Shown here piece after piece: positions 26,655 to 39,100 of a DNA stretch of 64,000 bases. The first letter of the stretch is position 1. Each line of letters opens with the position of its first letter. Under the pieces are notes generated by a model. That model was not told the DNA's origin. It made no database searches and worked only from the letters and a program-made list of their open reading frames with translations. Source of the DNA: Nissolia schottii (Eukaryota; Streptophyta; Magnoliopsida; Fabales; Fabaceae); assembly GCA_003254905.1 (NCBI GenBank), contig QANU01077325.1:373313-437312 (forward strand). Direction: 5' to 3'. A program made the translations under genes and the position numbers.

Positions 26655-28029
26655 TGCCAGCTAGACAGCACAGATAATTGAAATTTGAGAATTTTTAGTT
26701 GTGCACGTTGAGACTGAGACCCATAGGTCCTGCATGCCTTTGTTTGTGTGTGTTATCACCTGAGAATACTTACTGATTGGGATTTTTAATTTATCTATGT
26801 AAGATTCTATCAATATTTTTAAATAAATTCAAACAAAATCTTGATAAATATATTTAGATAAGGTCAGGGTGGACTTGAACCCAAACTCACATTCGTTGGG
26901 GGCTGACAACTTGTTTTTTGGCAGCTATATTCACACAAGTTTTAAACAGTCATTTTTTGAAGTATTCAAACCCCAAAAAAAAAAAAAAGTGTATACTTAA
27001 AACATTACATTTGTTTTAAACTTTCCTATCCAAAGAGAGATTAGGAAACCATTACCACAATCATGAAGAGACTGATACAGCTAACTGCTGGGGGGAAGGA
27101 ATGCACAAATAAGATCTGCCAGAGACAGCTAATGCCAAGTTGAATGTGAGCCTACGCAAGTTATGTTCAAGTTGATACGTTATATGTAATTATCATTATA
27201 AGTCAAACGTAAGTTTAGAAATGAAAAGCAGAATCATATTACAAGTTGAACGTACATACTTCAAGAAGTGCTAAAATCGGCTAGGATTGCTCCAAAAACT
27301 GTTGCCGTATATCGACAAGTTTCTTCTGTTGAAAATTATTGAGACAGCTTAGTTTACAACTTGATTGCTGACATATTTCGCTGCAACTAATTTACATCCA
27401 TAGAAAGTATCACAAACCCTCCGTAATTCAAACCACATGACATCAACTCAAAATTTGTTCAACGATCTCACAATTGAAACTTGAAAACATTATCAATCAA
27501 TAAAACGATTAGGAGTTATATCTATCTTATATATGCATCTAATATTCAGTATGGTTACTTTCTAATCAGGCTTAAGCTTGCTTAAGCTTACTAAGTTTAC
27601 ACAAAGAAAGCATTCATATTCGTCTCATTCTGGTTTACATTTTTGGTTTAATTGATACTGTTAATAATTAAATGAAACAGATGATATAGAAGAAAATGTA
27701 ATTTATGTAACTCCATCAGAATACATTGTAGAACCATGATGGATTTAGAACTTTTTATACAGGCATAAATATCAGGTTCCATTTTTTATTATCAAAAGAA
27801 TATGAGATAAGACTAAATTTGAACTGATTAAACTGATTCAAGCAAAAACGCATCAAGTAATTTTCAGTCTGCATAGAAATGAATAAAAATCATTGATCAA
27901 AGCTACACATAAAGAGAATAGTAATAATGCATTAAGGCCTATTTGAATAAGCATACTTATAATCAAATGCTTCTTTGAGACAGCTTTTGACAAAAAAAAT
28001 AGTTACTACTTCCTAAGATTAAGTGTTAC
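26655..28029. other. Intergenic
   Basis: AT-rich with one poly-A run (about 26974-26987). No gene or clear repeat boundary recognised. Confidence 0.45.
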
Positions 28030-28165
28030 TAAGTGCTTGTTTGGATTTCTGTTCACCAATCAGGCTCAGAATCGATTACGGAGCTCTAAAAGTGAAAAAA
28101 TTTCACTTCTGGTGACTACCAAAATTGATTCAAGTGTTCCTGCTTGAAAACCAAACATGCTATAA
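28030..28165. mobile_element. Possible short MITE downstream of the PYL gene
   Basis: The left end AGTGCTTGTTTGGATT and the right end, inverted AGCATGTTTGGTTTTC, match over about 15 bases. This resembles a common plant MITE end type. No target duplication confirmed. Confidence 0.35.
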
Positions 28166-28228
28166 AAATTAATACGCATCAGTAGCACTTTCAAACAGAG
28201 TAATTCCTACAGAAAATTAAGCAAAGCC

Positions 28229-28741
28229 TCAACTAGGCTTACAAATCATTCCTTCTGTGATCTTAGCCAAAGATCTAAGGTTGCAACTAATGATGGTATT
28301 GGCGAATGAGCAGGTATCCTCGCTGCTACTCCCGGCCGGAATATCGACAACATAGGACTCTATGGCCACAGTCTTCCCTCCATACCTCTCTTCCTCCTCA
28401 TGCAGAGTAATGGTGGAGCTATAGTTCACAAGCCTGTGATCACCACCAATGATGCTAAACTTCAAAAGATGTTCATCGTCGTCCAGGGCATCCAACCTCT
28501 CCACACTGACCCCAGCGGGCAAGCCAGACATGACCATGACCTCGCGGACACTGCCGATGCCGCCGTCGCCACTCAGAATGGTGCATTTCTTAACAAACTG
28601 CTTGTATCCCTGTGGATACTCAAATCTCCTTATGAGGGACCATACCAGAGGCAAGGGTGCATCTATGAGTTGGACAAGGCTTGAGCCACACTGGTTTGAT
28701 GTGAGGTTCGGGGTGTGGTGTCTCTTGAGCATGGTTTCCAT
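28229..28741 (-). CDS. PYR/PYL/RCAR abscisic acid receptor, PYL11/12-like
   Basis: Intronless, 170 residues, START/Bet v 1-like fold. ABA binding converts these receptors into inhibitors of clade A PP2C phosphatases in cytosol and nucleus, releasing SnRK2 kinases (established knowledge). Visible motifs: gate loop SGLPA (72-76), latch HRL (102-104), ligand-anchoring Lys in QFVKKC (Lys51, equivalent to PYR1 Lys59), VERLD (80-84), and the C-terminal helix [15 protein letters not shown] containing Asn154. All key ligand and gate residues I can check are conserved, so it should bind ABA. The short N-terminus (METMLKRHH then [17 protein letters not shown]) and the absence of introns fit the PYL11-PYL13 group of small, probably monomeric receptors. 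A TATAAATA box lies about 90 bases upstream. Member identity within the group is inferred. Confidence 0.95.
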   Translation of the reverse strand: METMLKRHHTPNLTSNQCGSSLVQLIDAPLPLVWSLIRRFEYPQGYKQFVKKCTILSGDGGIGSVREVMVMSGLPAGVSVERLDALDDDEHLLKFSIIGGDHRLVNYSSTITLHEEEERYGGKTVAIESYVVDIPAGSSSEDTCSFANTIISCNLRSLAKITEGMICKPS

Positions 28742-28831
28742 TCTTGGAGACCTTGAATTTTGATTTGTGTTGTGTCTGCAGTTTTTGAATTGATTGTTTT
28801 TGGGTATCTCAAAAAGGCCTTGTTTGGCTTG

Positions 28832-28839
28832 TATTTATA
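28832..28839 (-). promoter_or_regulatory. TATA box of the PYL gene
   Basis: TATAAATA on the reverse strand, 91 bases before the ATG at 28741. This is a normal distance for a plant TATA box followed by a short leader. No other TATA match lies nearer. Confidence 0.6.
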
Positions 28840-28859
28840 ACTAGGTGACAAACCTTTCA

Positions 28860-31800
28860 GAGATTCTTTTATGACTAAGAAACTCTATGTTAGATATGCT
28901 CTTAATTATACATAAACATAAACTGTGTGATCAGAAAATTTAATATTACACTCTGAGTACAGAGCAAGATGTTTTAAAGTTTTGGGTTGGGGGCTTGGCT
29001 TGTTTTACGGTACGGTCGGTTTGGCTGCTTGTGCTTTGAAGTGTTGTGAAGTATTTTGAGACATGAGACATGAATATTCTAGTTGTAGTTATCCTTGTTC
29101 TCCTTGTCGGTTTGGGAATGGGATGACATCAAGATTGACTCTACCTTTCAATCTGCCCTTCAGAAACAGATAATGCTTTTGATTATAGTTTTATTTAAAA
29201 ATCTATAACAAACACTACTAAATTTCAGAGTAATTTCATGACCACAGCTTATGCTTATTTCTTCTGTACATATATTGTGACCTTTTCATGTTAAGTTTGA
29301 AGTGAAAGTCTGCGTAAAAATTAGAGTCATAGTAAAAGTGATTTTAAACCAAGTAAAAGGAGTGCAAGAACACAGAAACTAGAATGCCATGTCTTGTTGG
29401 TTAAGGATAAAGAGGAAAACAATAATTTAAAAAAAAAATATTTTCTGACAGAATGCCCTCCTCTGCCAAGACTTGGAGGACACGTAATGAAACTCAGCTG
29501 ATGCAAGACAAGCTCACAAGCTTACGGTGGCTAATTTATCTATGCAGCATGCGAATGAGAATTTATTTATGGCACAAAAAGACTAGGCACGTTGATAACA
29601 GCCGTATTTTTCAATTTTTCTTAATATATATATATACACACACACACATATATACCACCAAGAGCAGTGAGTTCCAAAGCTTGGCAGTGGTTAACTTGTA
29701 CCAGAGTCATTTCTAGAGAGACCATTGTTTTGTTTAGATGGAAACCATGAGCTGCTCACGCAACGTTTTCCATCAAATAGCTGGAACCCCACCTCTGATT
29801 TCTTTCATCAGTAGATAGTATTTTACTTTAAAAAGCAAGTACAGTATAGACACAGAAATTCGTTGTCGCACCTCCACTTGGTTGTGCCTGGTAGGATTAC
29901 ATCTTAAAGACAAAAATACAAGTTAATGATAAACTTTATCTTAAAATATTATCTGATTATTAATTGTGAACACAATCCCGTGATGCTGTAAGTACATCAA
30001 AGAATATTTGGATAAACAAGAGATAAAAGTTGAAAGCATCTCAAATACCCACAATTTTATTTTCCTGGTGGGGCCACAAAATATAATCTCAAAGTTTAAC
30101 TCATTTAAACTGATTTAAACTGCATGTGCGACTAATTTGCAGTTAACCCTGTGAGCATGAAAATTATATAGTCTCTCTCAAAATAAAACAATTGGTTCTT
30201 TCACATTTGAAGATATGAATCATCATTTAAAAAAATTAATTTTGATATATTATCACACGTGTGATTATATATTGTCATGTCAATATGTTACAAGGATTGT
30301 TATACATATCGGCTAAAAGGAACTAACATACAATAGAATCACAAAATCAAAGTTATTTATCATCTCATCTCATCTCAACTAATGTTTTATATTTTGCGCA
30401 AACTATATACCTTATTTTGTTCAGATAAAACTAACAGCTAAGAGAGATACATTAAATGACTAAAAAGAAGTCTCGATACAAGGAGGGAAAGAAAAAAAGA
30501 CTAGTTGTTTTGCAAATGGATCTATTCATATCACTTTTTTTTTCACATGATAATGATAAGGTCATGTTTGACCTCATACTCTTAATTAAAAAGACGAAAT
30601 CAACACATGAAAATAAAAAAAAATTAATGAAAAGAGATTAGACGTAACATTGTCATGAAAAAATTGATCATTCCATTTATTTTAGGGTTACCAAGTCTAC
30701 CAAATCACTAAATCAAGGATAGAGCAAACGGAGAGCATTCACCAAGAAAAGATCCATAAAAAATGGCCTACATTGACAATTTGATAAGAACTCACTGCGA
30801 TTTTACTGAAAATAGAATGAAGGGTTACATGACATCACAATCAGGAGAGGATAAGAATAAGATGAACAAGAAGTTAAAGTGTAAAATGCTAGTTGTCCGC
30901 CGTGTAAGAAGACATATGCATGGCACAACTCAACTGAACCAGGATATTGATCCCACGAAATCACGGTTCGAAAAGCCCTCATGTTTTTGGAATTTGAACT
31001 TCATTCATAAACATCTGAAGATGAATAATTTCTAAATTCGGCATGTCTCACTTGTTGCCCACCTTCTAATTGCCAGTGATGCAGACACTTCACAATCTTA
31101 TATCAGAAGAAAAAGAACCGGCAATTCGAAAGCCAATCAGCCATAACTTACAAGATGTTCATACTGCCGAATTTTGACAAATAACTCACAAAAATTGAGA
31201 TAACAAACTTGATTGTAAGATTAGGGTATGATTTCTTCTGATTTTATTTAAAATACAAGGCATTGGACTTGGGTCCCACATTGGAAGTATGAGAGGTTAT
31301 ATGGCCTTGGGCTCTCCAACTACAGCGGCTAGTTTTTGTGGTATGACTGACTGTCAATATTCGCATCAGTAAGTATTAGAGCCTTCCACCATATCTCTCA
31401 TCCGCAATCGAGCGAAGCAAGTGGGCAACACAGGCATTGCAATGCTCTGCTTAGCCAGCCAGCCCATGTGGCCATTTCAGCTGCAGAGTGCTGAGCATGG
31501 CTGATATTAAGATCCAATAGCAAGGTTCCTAAGTCCCACATATCTCTAACTAACTTTTGTAGTGTGGTTCTCCAAAGTTTCATATCAATAAATAATATAT
31601 TATTTATATTTGAATGAAAAGATCAATTATTGATGAAATATAACTTGTTTTAGTTGGTAAGCATATACATGTCTTTGTCATTTAGACCCCCTTGGGTTAG
31701 AAGAATCATGACTTCAAACCTACTAAATAGACTCAGATTTCCATTCTAAATAAGCCCTCCTCAGTTTTACAACCTAGGCATGGCCAAAGCTAAGGGAACA

Positions 31801-32576
31801 CTACGTTGAGCAAGGACCATTACCTCAGTCTCCTGTATTCTCGAAAACAGAATAGCTTAGTATATTTCAATAACACATTCACAAATTGTGTTTTATGTTG
31901 TTTGGATAACTCATCTAATTGGAAGAACTAATAAAAAATCTTTCTTAAGTCCTTCACAAAATATTAGCTATTTATTAACGGTTGCATATTTCTTTCCCTA
32001 ATTATCAATTTACTTTTGCTAGCAAACCTAAAACAGATGCAAGCATGCAAACCTTTGTAAAGCCAAACCCAAAAAATCTCTCAGCTTGACGTTTTCAAAG
32101 TTTCACCACAGATTTAGATCATCCTCCACCAGCACACTCACAACAATGTCAATTTTTCAGATAGTTTGGCTATCTAGTACCATTAACCAAACCAAATCAT
32201 ATCATTTATCTACTAGTATGGTTAGTGGTTAGGGTTCAAACCGGTTCTAAACCAATTTCTAACTGTTTTAAATGTCTAAAAATCAGTTCATTTTTGTATT
32301 TTGGGAGTTCAGCTGGATTTGGTTTGATCCAGTTCTTCATGTGAACCAAACCATGCCCACCACCAGACATAAGAAATATAAGTTTTTGCTTTTCAGCTTA
32401 TATGTATGAAGAAAGATCTAACAAGTAACAAGCACTCTATCGATTTTTTTTTTACTTTGGAAGAAAACCTTTCACCTGAGATATTATAATGTAAACAAGT
32501 CGAAATCCGATACAATGGTAAGATATAAACCAAAGATGACAGCACATTATAAAACATGATATAAACCATGGTTATC
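28860..32576. other. Intergenic
   Basis: AT-rich. Holds a (TA)n(CA)n(TA)n microsatellite at about 29624-29655 and an LTR-like or SINE-like repeat at about 31256-31600. Short frames (29453-29716, 30763-31035) show no domain. Nothing else is supported. Confidence 0.45.
31256..31600 (-). repeat. Dispersed repeat related to the one at 7985-8060
   Basis: Read on the reverse strand it contains AAAACTAGCCG, GGAGAGCCCAAGGCCATAT and CAATGTGGGAC, in the same order as the segment at about 7988-8067. The rest (GAGCGAAGCAAGTGGGCAAC and so on) has no visible coding capacity. It may be part of an LTR of a small retroelement; this is inference. Confidence 0.4.
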
Positions 32577-33262
32577 GAATCGCAATTCGCAATGTGAACC
32601 GTCGAGACAAATTATGAATTGTGAATCGAATCGTAAGATTCAGAGACATGATACAAAAATATTTTTATATGACATACCATAAACAGAATGACATTTAGAC
32701 CAAGAATTGACAAAACCAATAACATATAGTCATATCATCACTAAAGTCATATTCAAGCTCAAAATACACAAAGTCATCACCGAAATCATATTGAAAGGGA
32801 AGAAAGAGAGTGACAAGAATGAGTTAGAGAGGAGAAGGAACGATGATGAACACAAAGGGCACTGTTTGGTGTGTTTACTGTGGTGAGTGGCAGTAAATAA
32901 CAATTGAAAACACTTGAACATAATGATGTATATTAATAGATTATGGTAAAAAGGGGGTTAGAGGTGCTAAAGCTAAACACATCGTTCTGCCCCTTTATAA
33001 AAAAATAAATAGAAAACATGATTTATAAGATTTGGGCCTCGCCAGGTTGTTTTGACCTGGTCTGTGACCCGCAGTTTCATCTTCTCAACCCAGCACTGCT
33101 CTGAATCGCCTACAGCGAATGATTCATGATTTCTACGCGAATCAGACGATTCAATCTGCAAGTCGCACGATTAAAGCACGCAAGCGATCTGAATCGTGAG
33201 CATCATGAATCGGATAGAAATGCACATTCCACAATTCCGAATCGTGCGATTTGATAACACTG
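32577..33262. mobile_element. Degenerate non-autonomous transposon with AATCG-rich ends
   Basis: The left end CATGGTTATCGAATCGCAATTCG and the inverted right end CAGTGTTATCAAATCGCACGATTCG match over about 25 bases. The sequence next to the right end is dense in GAATCG and CGATTC words. Flanks ATATAAAC and GTATACAC agree at 6 of 8 positions, so a degraded target duplication is possible. The end type resembles Mutator-like MITEs. Confidence 0.5.
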
Positions 33263-34203
33263 GTATACACAACAAATACAGTGAAAGTTCTGCAGAATTT
33301 AGATTTACACACAATGGTTGGGCATCCAAAGTTAGCAAAATCAAGCTTCATTATCTTGTGTCTTGCCCATTATGGAAGTTTCAACTATTCCTATTCTTTT
33401 TAGGTTCGATTTTGCCTTTCCGAACCATCCGAATTCCATAGAACATAAAGGGAAGATGAAAAACAAAGAATAACATACGAGAGCTTCAACAACCAAGTAC
33501 TGCCATCCCTCCAGCTCAAGCAAAAATGAAGCAAATCTTCAGTCTAAACTCCCAAACCCAAATCCGGTTTGCCCAATCAAAATTGTCCATGTGTACAAAT
33601 CATGGGCGGTTTTAAAGAAGTTAGTTTTAAAAACGAAAAAATAGCAATGTCATCATTTTATATGCGTTAAATTTAAAAAGCCAGGAAAGGGTACAGGGAA
33701 ATTGATGAAAGTCCGCTTAAGTTTAAAATAAGAGCGTCGTGCTCACATCTCTATCTTTCATTAATATAATCCATGTCATATTGACATGAGAGGATCATGT
33801 AAATGAAGGGCGGAAATGTAAACATACCCCGCCCATGTTCAAAATACATGAGAGGATCCTCATCCCAGGGAAATGAAGAGAGGATAAAAATAGCACCAAA
33901 CAGGGGACTGGAATTCTAGAACCAAAATCTCAACTAATATATCACATTGCCACCAACATTAGCAACAAAGTACAGCAACCAAGCAAAGTCAACTCCAAAG
34001 GAAGATGCCAATTGCATATAACTTGTTCCTGATCAATATAGATATACAACAAAAGATAACAAGCAACCTTATTTCCCAGAACAACTTATCCAATGATCAT
34101 AAAATTCCCAATCACAGCAAAACTAACAACAGAAAAGAAGAAGAAGAAGAAGAAAGAAAAAGAAAGAGCTTCCCTTGAAGTTTGAAGGGTCGGTGATGAA
34201 GGG
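33263..34203. other. 3' flank of PEX7
   Basis: AT-rich, probably includes the 3' untranslated region of the reverse-strand PEX7 gene. A GAA-rich purine run lies at about 34133-34168. Nothing else recognised. Confidence 0.45.
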
Positions 34204-35160
34204 TCAAGGAGCCCTAGGATCGGTGCCATGCTGCCACACATAAACGAGCTCATCCCAGCCAGTGCTCGCCATGAGCCCTTCAACCAGCACGCTCATGTCA
34301 ACCCCAACCGCGAACTCAGTGTGGTGATCGTACCTGCTCACAAGCGCGTCCTCCACCATGAAATCCCACACGCACACCGTCATGTCGTAGGAGCAGGACA
34401 CCATCAGGTTCCGCACGTGCGGGGAGAACCTCACCTTCCTCACCGCGTACTCGTGGCCGTTCATCACCGAGATCGGAACCCTAAAGCTCCTGACGTCCCA
34501 GACCTTGATGGACTTGTCGACGGAGGCGGTGGCGATGACGCAGTCGTCGTACTTGTTCCAGTCGCAGGCGAGGACCTCGTGCTCGTGCGGGGCGAGGATC
34601 ATGGTGGAGGCGGGCTCACGGACGTCCCAGACGCGGAGGGTGCAGTCGCCGGAGGCGGAGGCGAAGACGTCGGCGTGGCGGGGGTTCCAGACGGCGGAGT
34701 AGACGCAGTAGGAGTGCTCCTTGAAGGTGCGGAGGCTGGAGGGGCGGTCGAGGGTCCAGAGCTTGACGGTGTCGTCCCAGGAGGAGGTGAGGAAGGAGTC
34801 GCGGCGTAGGGGGTTGTAGTCGGCGGAGTGGACCTCGCGGGTGTGCTCGCGGAGGGAGCGGATGGGGTTGGAGGTGAGGGGGAGGGCGGTGTCGTAGAGC
34901 TTGACGGAGCCGTCGGCGACGGCGGCGACGAGGAGGGAGTCGTGGGACTCGGACCAGGCGAGGTCGTAGACGCCGTCGGCGGTGTCGTAGGCGGCGAGCT
35001 CGGAGATGGGAAGGGAGGGGTTGGGGGAAAGGGAGAGGACGTGGAGGCGGCCGTTGCCGAGGATGCCGAAGTTCTGGGAGGTGGCGACGGCGATGCGGTC
35101 CTCGTAGAAGGGGCTGAACTTCACCGAGTAGCCGTTGAATGGGGTCTTGAATACAGGCAT
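34204..35160 (-). CDS. PEX7: Peroxin 7, PTS2 import receptor
   Basis: Intronless, 318 residues, the usual size of plant PEX7. A WD40 propeller fills the protein: TADGVYDLAWSES, HTREVHSADYNP then DDTVKLWTLD, HSYCVYSAVWNP then GDCTLRVWDVREP, HEHEVLACDWNK then DKSIKVWDVRSF, GHEYAVRKVRFSP then DMTVCVWDF, and HTEFAVGVDMS then WDELVYVW. PEX7 binds the N-terminal PTS2 nonapeptide of peroxisomal matrix proteins such as thiolase in the cytosol and delivers them with PEX5 to the docking complex (established knowledge). The Met at 35160 begins MPVFKTPFNGYSVKF, the family N-terminus; an in-frame Met 17 codons upstream adds unrelated residues. The coding region is strikingly GC-rich at third positions compared with its surroundings, which produces long spurious open frames on the other strand. 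A foldback transposon begins 166 bases before the ATG. Confidence 0.96.
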   Translation of the reverse strand: MPVFKTPFNGYSVKFSPFYEDRIAVATSQNFGILGNGRLHVLSLSPNPSLPISELAAYDTADGVYDLAWSESHDSLLVAAVADGSVKLYDTALPLTSNPIRSLREHTREVHSADYNPLRRDSFLTSSWDDTVKLWTLDRPSSLRTFKEHSYCVYSAVWNPRHADVFASASGDCTLRVWDVREPASTMILAPHEHEVLACDWNKYDDCVIATASVDKSIKVWDVRSFRVPISVMNGHEYAVRKVRFSPHVRNLMVSCSYDMTVCVWDFMVEDALVSRYDHHTEFAVGVDMSVLVEGLMASTGWDELVYVWQHGTDPRAP

Positions 35161-35325
35161 CGTTTTTGATGATTGAATGGAATGAGTGTAGAGTGCGTGC
35201 CGTTGGTTCAATTTCTGATTGGAAGCTCAGAATATTGATGGATTCCCATTCCCTATAGAGGATTTGGCAGAGGATCCTTCTATCAAGCACCTCTTTCCTT
35301 TTTATTTATTTTTGGTGTTTATCTA

Positions 35326-36103
35326 GACAATTTTACTCTTTTGCCCTTGCTATATAAACTAATTATCAAAATACCGTTATTTTGAAACATATTATAGGAG
35401 CATCACGATTTTAGCTGACGTGGCATCTGCGGACCGCGTGGCGGTACACGCTGGATTCGCCGACATGGGTGGCGAATGTTGTAAGAATTCGCCTATAGGT
35501 TTGGCGAATTTAACACAAAAGTGGCAAGAGATTAGGCGAATCCAACAGAAGATTGGCATTCGGTTTGGCTAATTTAACACAAATTCGTCAACTGCTTTGG
35601 CAAATGTGTAGGCACATGCGAAAAATATGGCACATCATGCGAAAAATTTAAATAGTGGTTGTATAGGGCAAAGCATGGTGATGTGAACTTGTGTGAACTA
35701 AGTGTTTCACATTTTGGTATTTCAAAAGTCCTAATCCCACACTAGTTAAATCACAAACATTTTAAGTGTTATATCTTTAGTAGTTCTTGAACTAGTAAAA
35801 ATAGTTGAGAACGGAGTTGGGATGGCGCGCATGAGTCCAAGCCGAATTTGTGTTAAATTCGCCAAACTGATTGCCAATCTTCTGTTGGATTCGCCAAATC
35901 TCTTGCCACTCTCGTTTTGAATTCGCCAAACCTATAGGCGAATTCTTACTACATTCGCCACCCATGTTGGCGAATCTAGCGTGGACCGCCACGCTGTTTG
36001 CGGATGTCACATCAGCCAAAACCGGATGCTCCTGTAATATGTTTCGAAACAGTGATATTTTGGTAATTAGATTGTCTAGCAAGGGCAAAAGCGTAAAATT
36101 GTC
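35326..36103. mobile_element. Foldback / long-TIR transposon upstream of PEX7
   Basis: An 8-base direct repeat TTTATCTA flanks it (35318-35325 and 36105-36112); one extra base lies at the right edge, so 8 or 9 bases. The arms 35326-35587 and 35843-36103 are inverted copies of about 260 bases, starting GACAATTTTAC. Both contain several TTGGCGAAT/ATTCGCC words, GAATTCGCCTATAGG and ACGCTGGATTCGCC-like parts. The 255-bp centre has no coding capacity. Long arms with an 8-9 base duplication fit Mutator-like or foldback elements. Confidence 0.85.
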
Positions 36104-36112
36104 ATTTATCTA

Positions 36113-39100
36113 CCCGCGTACTGGCAAATCCGAAGGAATTTTGGATGCACCCAAGTTGCTAACGTTTTTTAGGCTACAGTTTTGTGGGAAATTAGTTTTT
36201 TTTAGATTTGGTGCATTTTTTTTCTTATACTGTAGTTTTGTGGGAAATTACTTTTTTTGGATTTGGTTCATTTTTCTTCCACGTTCAACCTTTATCTCAA
36301 AAAGAAAAAATACACTAGTTTAAGATGCTTCGTGTTTGATCTGCAATGGTTAGAGATACATTTTTGTATGTTTAACTTCCGCTGTTTGATCTGAATATGT
36401 TATTTAAATTGACTGATATGTTTGATGCCGTTGTGTGTGTGTATATATATTTTACAAAATCTCCCAAACTTGTAGCTTAGTGTTCATGTTCATACAATGG
36501 AGGCTTCTGGGCTCTGGATCCCAGCCAATTTGTTTGGGCTTGGGGGAAGGACTTCGGCCTGCGAGACTTGAGTGACATTATTTTTTAGTAGAATAATGAT
36601 TCACCAAAATTTAAAATTGGATTAGTAATGCTGCGCAAGAAAAATGACCCAATTGAGATTTGCCCTGCTGGTTGTTGTTGCTAATGCTATTGGGCAATCA
36701 ATTTGGGTTCATCTTGTTTTCCGATCCTCCATTTCATGTCATTAATTTAATTTGTACATGCATCTTATTTGAGTGGCCCATGTAAACTCTAGGTAAATTT
36801 TTATTTTTTACTTTTGGGCAATCTCTCAAGTTAAAATTTAGTAGATACATGCAGATTTGTTTTAAATCCTTTCTTTTTCCAACCTTGAATTTGTCACAAG
36901 TCATTCTCTAATATTCATTCCAAGGTTTCTGAGGTTGCTTCTACTTGTTCAAAGTCCTGGATGTGTCTGTTGATGGAGCAGAGAATTTTTTCGTTGGCCC
37001 CATCTGACTTTTCTCTAGCGAAACAATAGGCTGGGAAGGGAATTTATAATAAATGAATTAACCTTAATTGATATACTTCTTTTTCTTTGATTCTTCACTT
37101 AAAATGGCAATGTGTATATCCAACTAATTTTAGGACCATGCCAGCACCAAACTCAATTAATGTAGGATTGAAAACCAAACTATTTATTTATAAAACAAAT
37201 TTTACAAATTTTGTCCTCTCTCATTTCTATGTTATTTTTTTTTTCTTTTTCTGAACACATGAGAGAGGGGAAATTCAACATATGAACTTAATTAACATTT
37301 ATTAATAATAAGGCCAATCTGATATGATCCTCATATCATATCCTCCTCCTCCCTTTGCTTTTTGCTTTGTGGTCTAAAGCATTCTCATATCTCAAAATCA
37401 TGTATTAATTGAGGAATGCAAATCAGTCACCAGCACAAATAGCTGAAAGAGAGGAAGTGATGCCACTTGCCAAGTGTGCTTAGAAGTCACAATCCTGGGG
37501 AAATGTCCTTGTGATGGAAATTATTATTATTATTATTATTATTATTTTACTAACAAATATTCTTAGTCACTGTACTTATTAGAAAAACATAAATAATAAC
37601 GTTATATTGATAAAAATAAAGTTGGTATGTTTTCAATAACATTTAATGATTTATGAACTTAAACCTTTTCATTTTGATTTCTTTAGCCAATACCCTTAGG
37701 ACATTGGTTAGTAGAACCATTATTGTTACTAGTGGACCTTGACAGACACAAACATGGAGAAAGTGAGAGTGAGTGTGATAGTTATAAATAGTGGAAATAG
37801 TTACGTTTTATTTTAAAAAATATTTAATATAATATAATTTTGGATCTCAAAAGTTATTAAATTAGATTTTTAAATATCAAAAAGCAATTACTTTTTGTAT
37901 TCGCTTTATTAATAGTAAGTATAAATTATTAGAATTTTGTTGACAAGTGTCTTAGAGCACTTGTTAAGGAAGTAAAAGTAATAAATTTGTTTGGTAAAAA
38001 GTAAAATGTGTATATTTTCAATGACAAGAAATATATATTTAGCTCAAAACTTTTTTACTTTAGCTTCCTTAACCAATGCCTTTAAAGAACCCAAATTATT
38101 ATTATTAAGACTAGGAGATGAAAGTTGGACCTGTGTTGAAAGAGGTGCATAAATAATTACTAGATTAAGTACAAGGTTGTGAGTTCAACCGTCTTATGGT
38201 TTGAATTTTCTCACTTACATGTTATTTATTGAAGATAATTAAATTGAAGGCTTCACCTTAATCAAGCAAGAGAATTTCACCTCCACAGTATTTAGACCTA
38301 ACCCATAAAGTTAATGGTGCACCTGCCAGAGCGTTTTGGTGTTGTATTCTTGTCCTTTTTCCTTACTATTTTCTCTTTGGGAGTTAGTTATTTATCTACA
38401 CGCATTTAAATAGAAAAAGAAGAAAAAAAAAAAAAAACCTTGGCTGATTTTTCTGTTCTTTAGCCTATATGAAAACAAGAGCAGCTCAACATAAAATAAC
38501 AAAAGTTAGCTTGTCAGGTGATGCTTGTGGGGCACCCCGATTAAGCAAAATCCCTTGATTTATGAAGGACTTTGATTGGATTCAGCTGGCTGGATTTTGG
38601 AACCTTTCTAACCAGCCTCATTAATAATGCTCAAGGTTTATTTGCTCTCTCCAAAAACTAACCAAAACACCACTAGTAAGTGCCCTTTCGGAAAATTAAA
38701 TGACTATGTATTATGAGTCATATATAGTTACTTACTTAGTAGAAGAATGGTTGACAAGATACAATGATTTCCCAATCAAATAATTGTGGACTGGCCAATC
38801 TTGCTTCCTTGCTGGGGCTCGAAAAAATTTTCCCTTTCTTTTTGTTTTCATCCACTATTATTATTGCCCCCATAAAAGCTGAAACTAAAAAGAGTAATGC
38901 TATGTAATTTGAAACAATGTAACCGTAATTTTTGACAGAAAATATGGCCATGATAAAATAAAATGAAATGGTAGGACTCAATTATTCTCCCGTCCCGTGT
39001 ACGAATTTTTCCCCCGATGGCTTCAGCAATCATTTGTCGTCCCGTTGTGTACAATTAATACATTGCATTATAAGTTATTGTTTGATAAGCGTTTTAAAAT

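Noticed and set aside
34228..35169. Long + strand open frames (193, 113 and 65 codons) opposite PEX7
   Set aside because: They are antisense to a clear WD40 protein and come from its GC-rich third positions. Composition (Gly/Val/Asp/Glu/His-rich low complexity) is not protein-like.
34616..35290. 224-codon reverse frame rich in Arg and Pro
   Set aside because: It is a frame-shifted reading of the PEX7 gene on the same strand.
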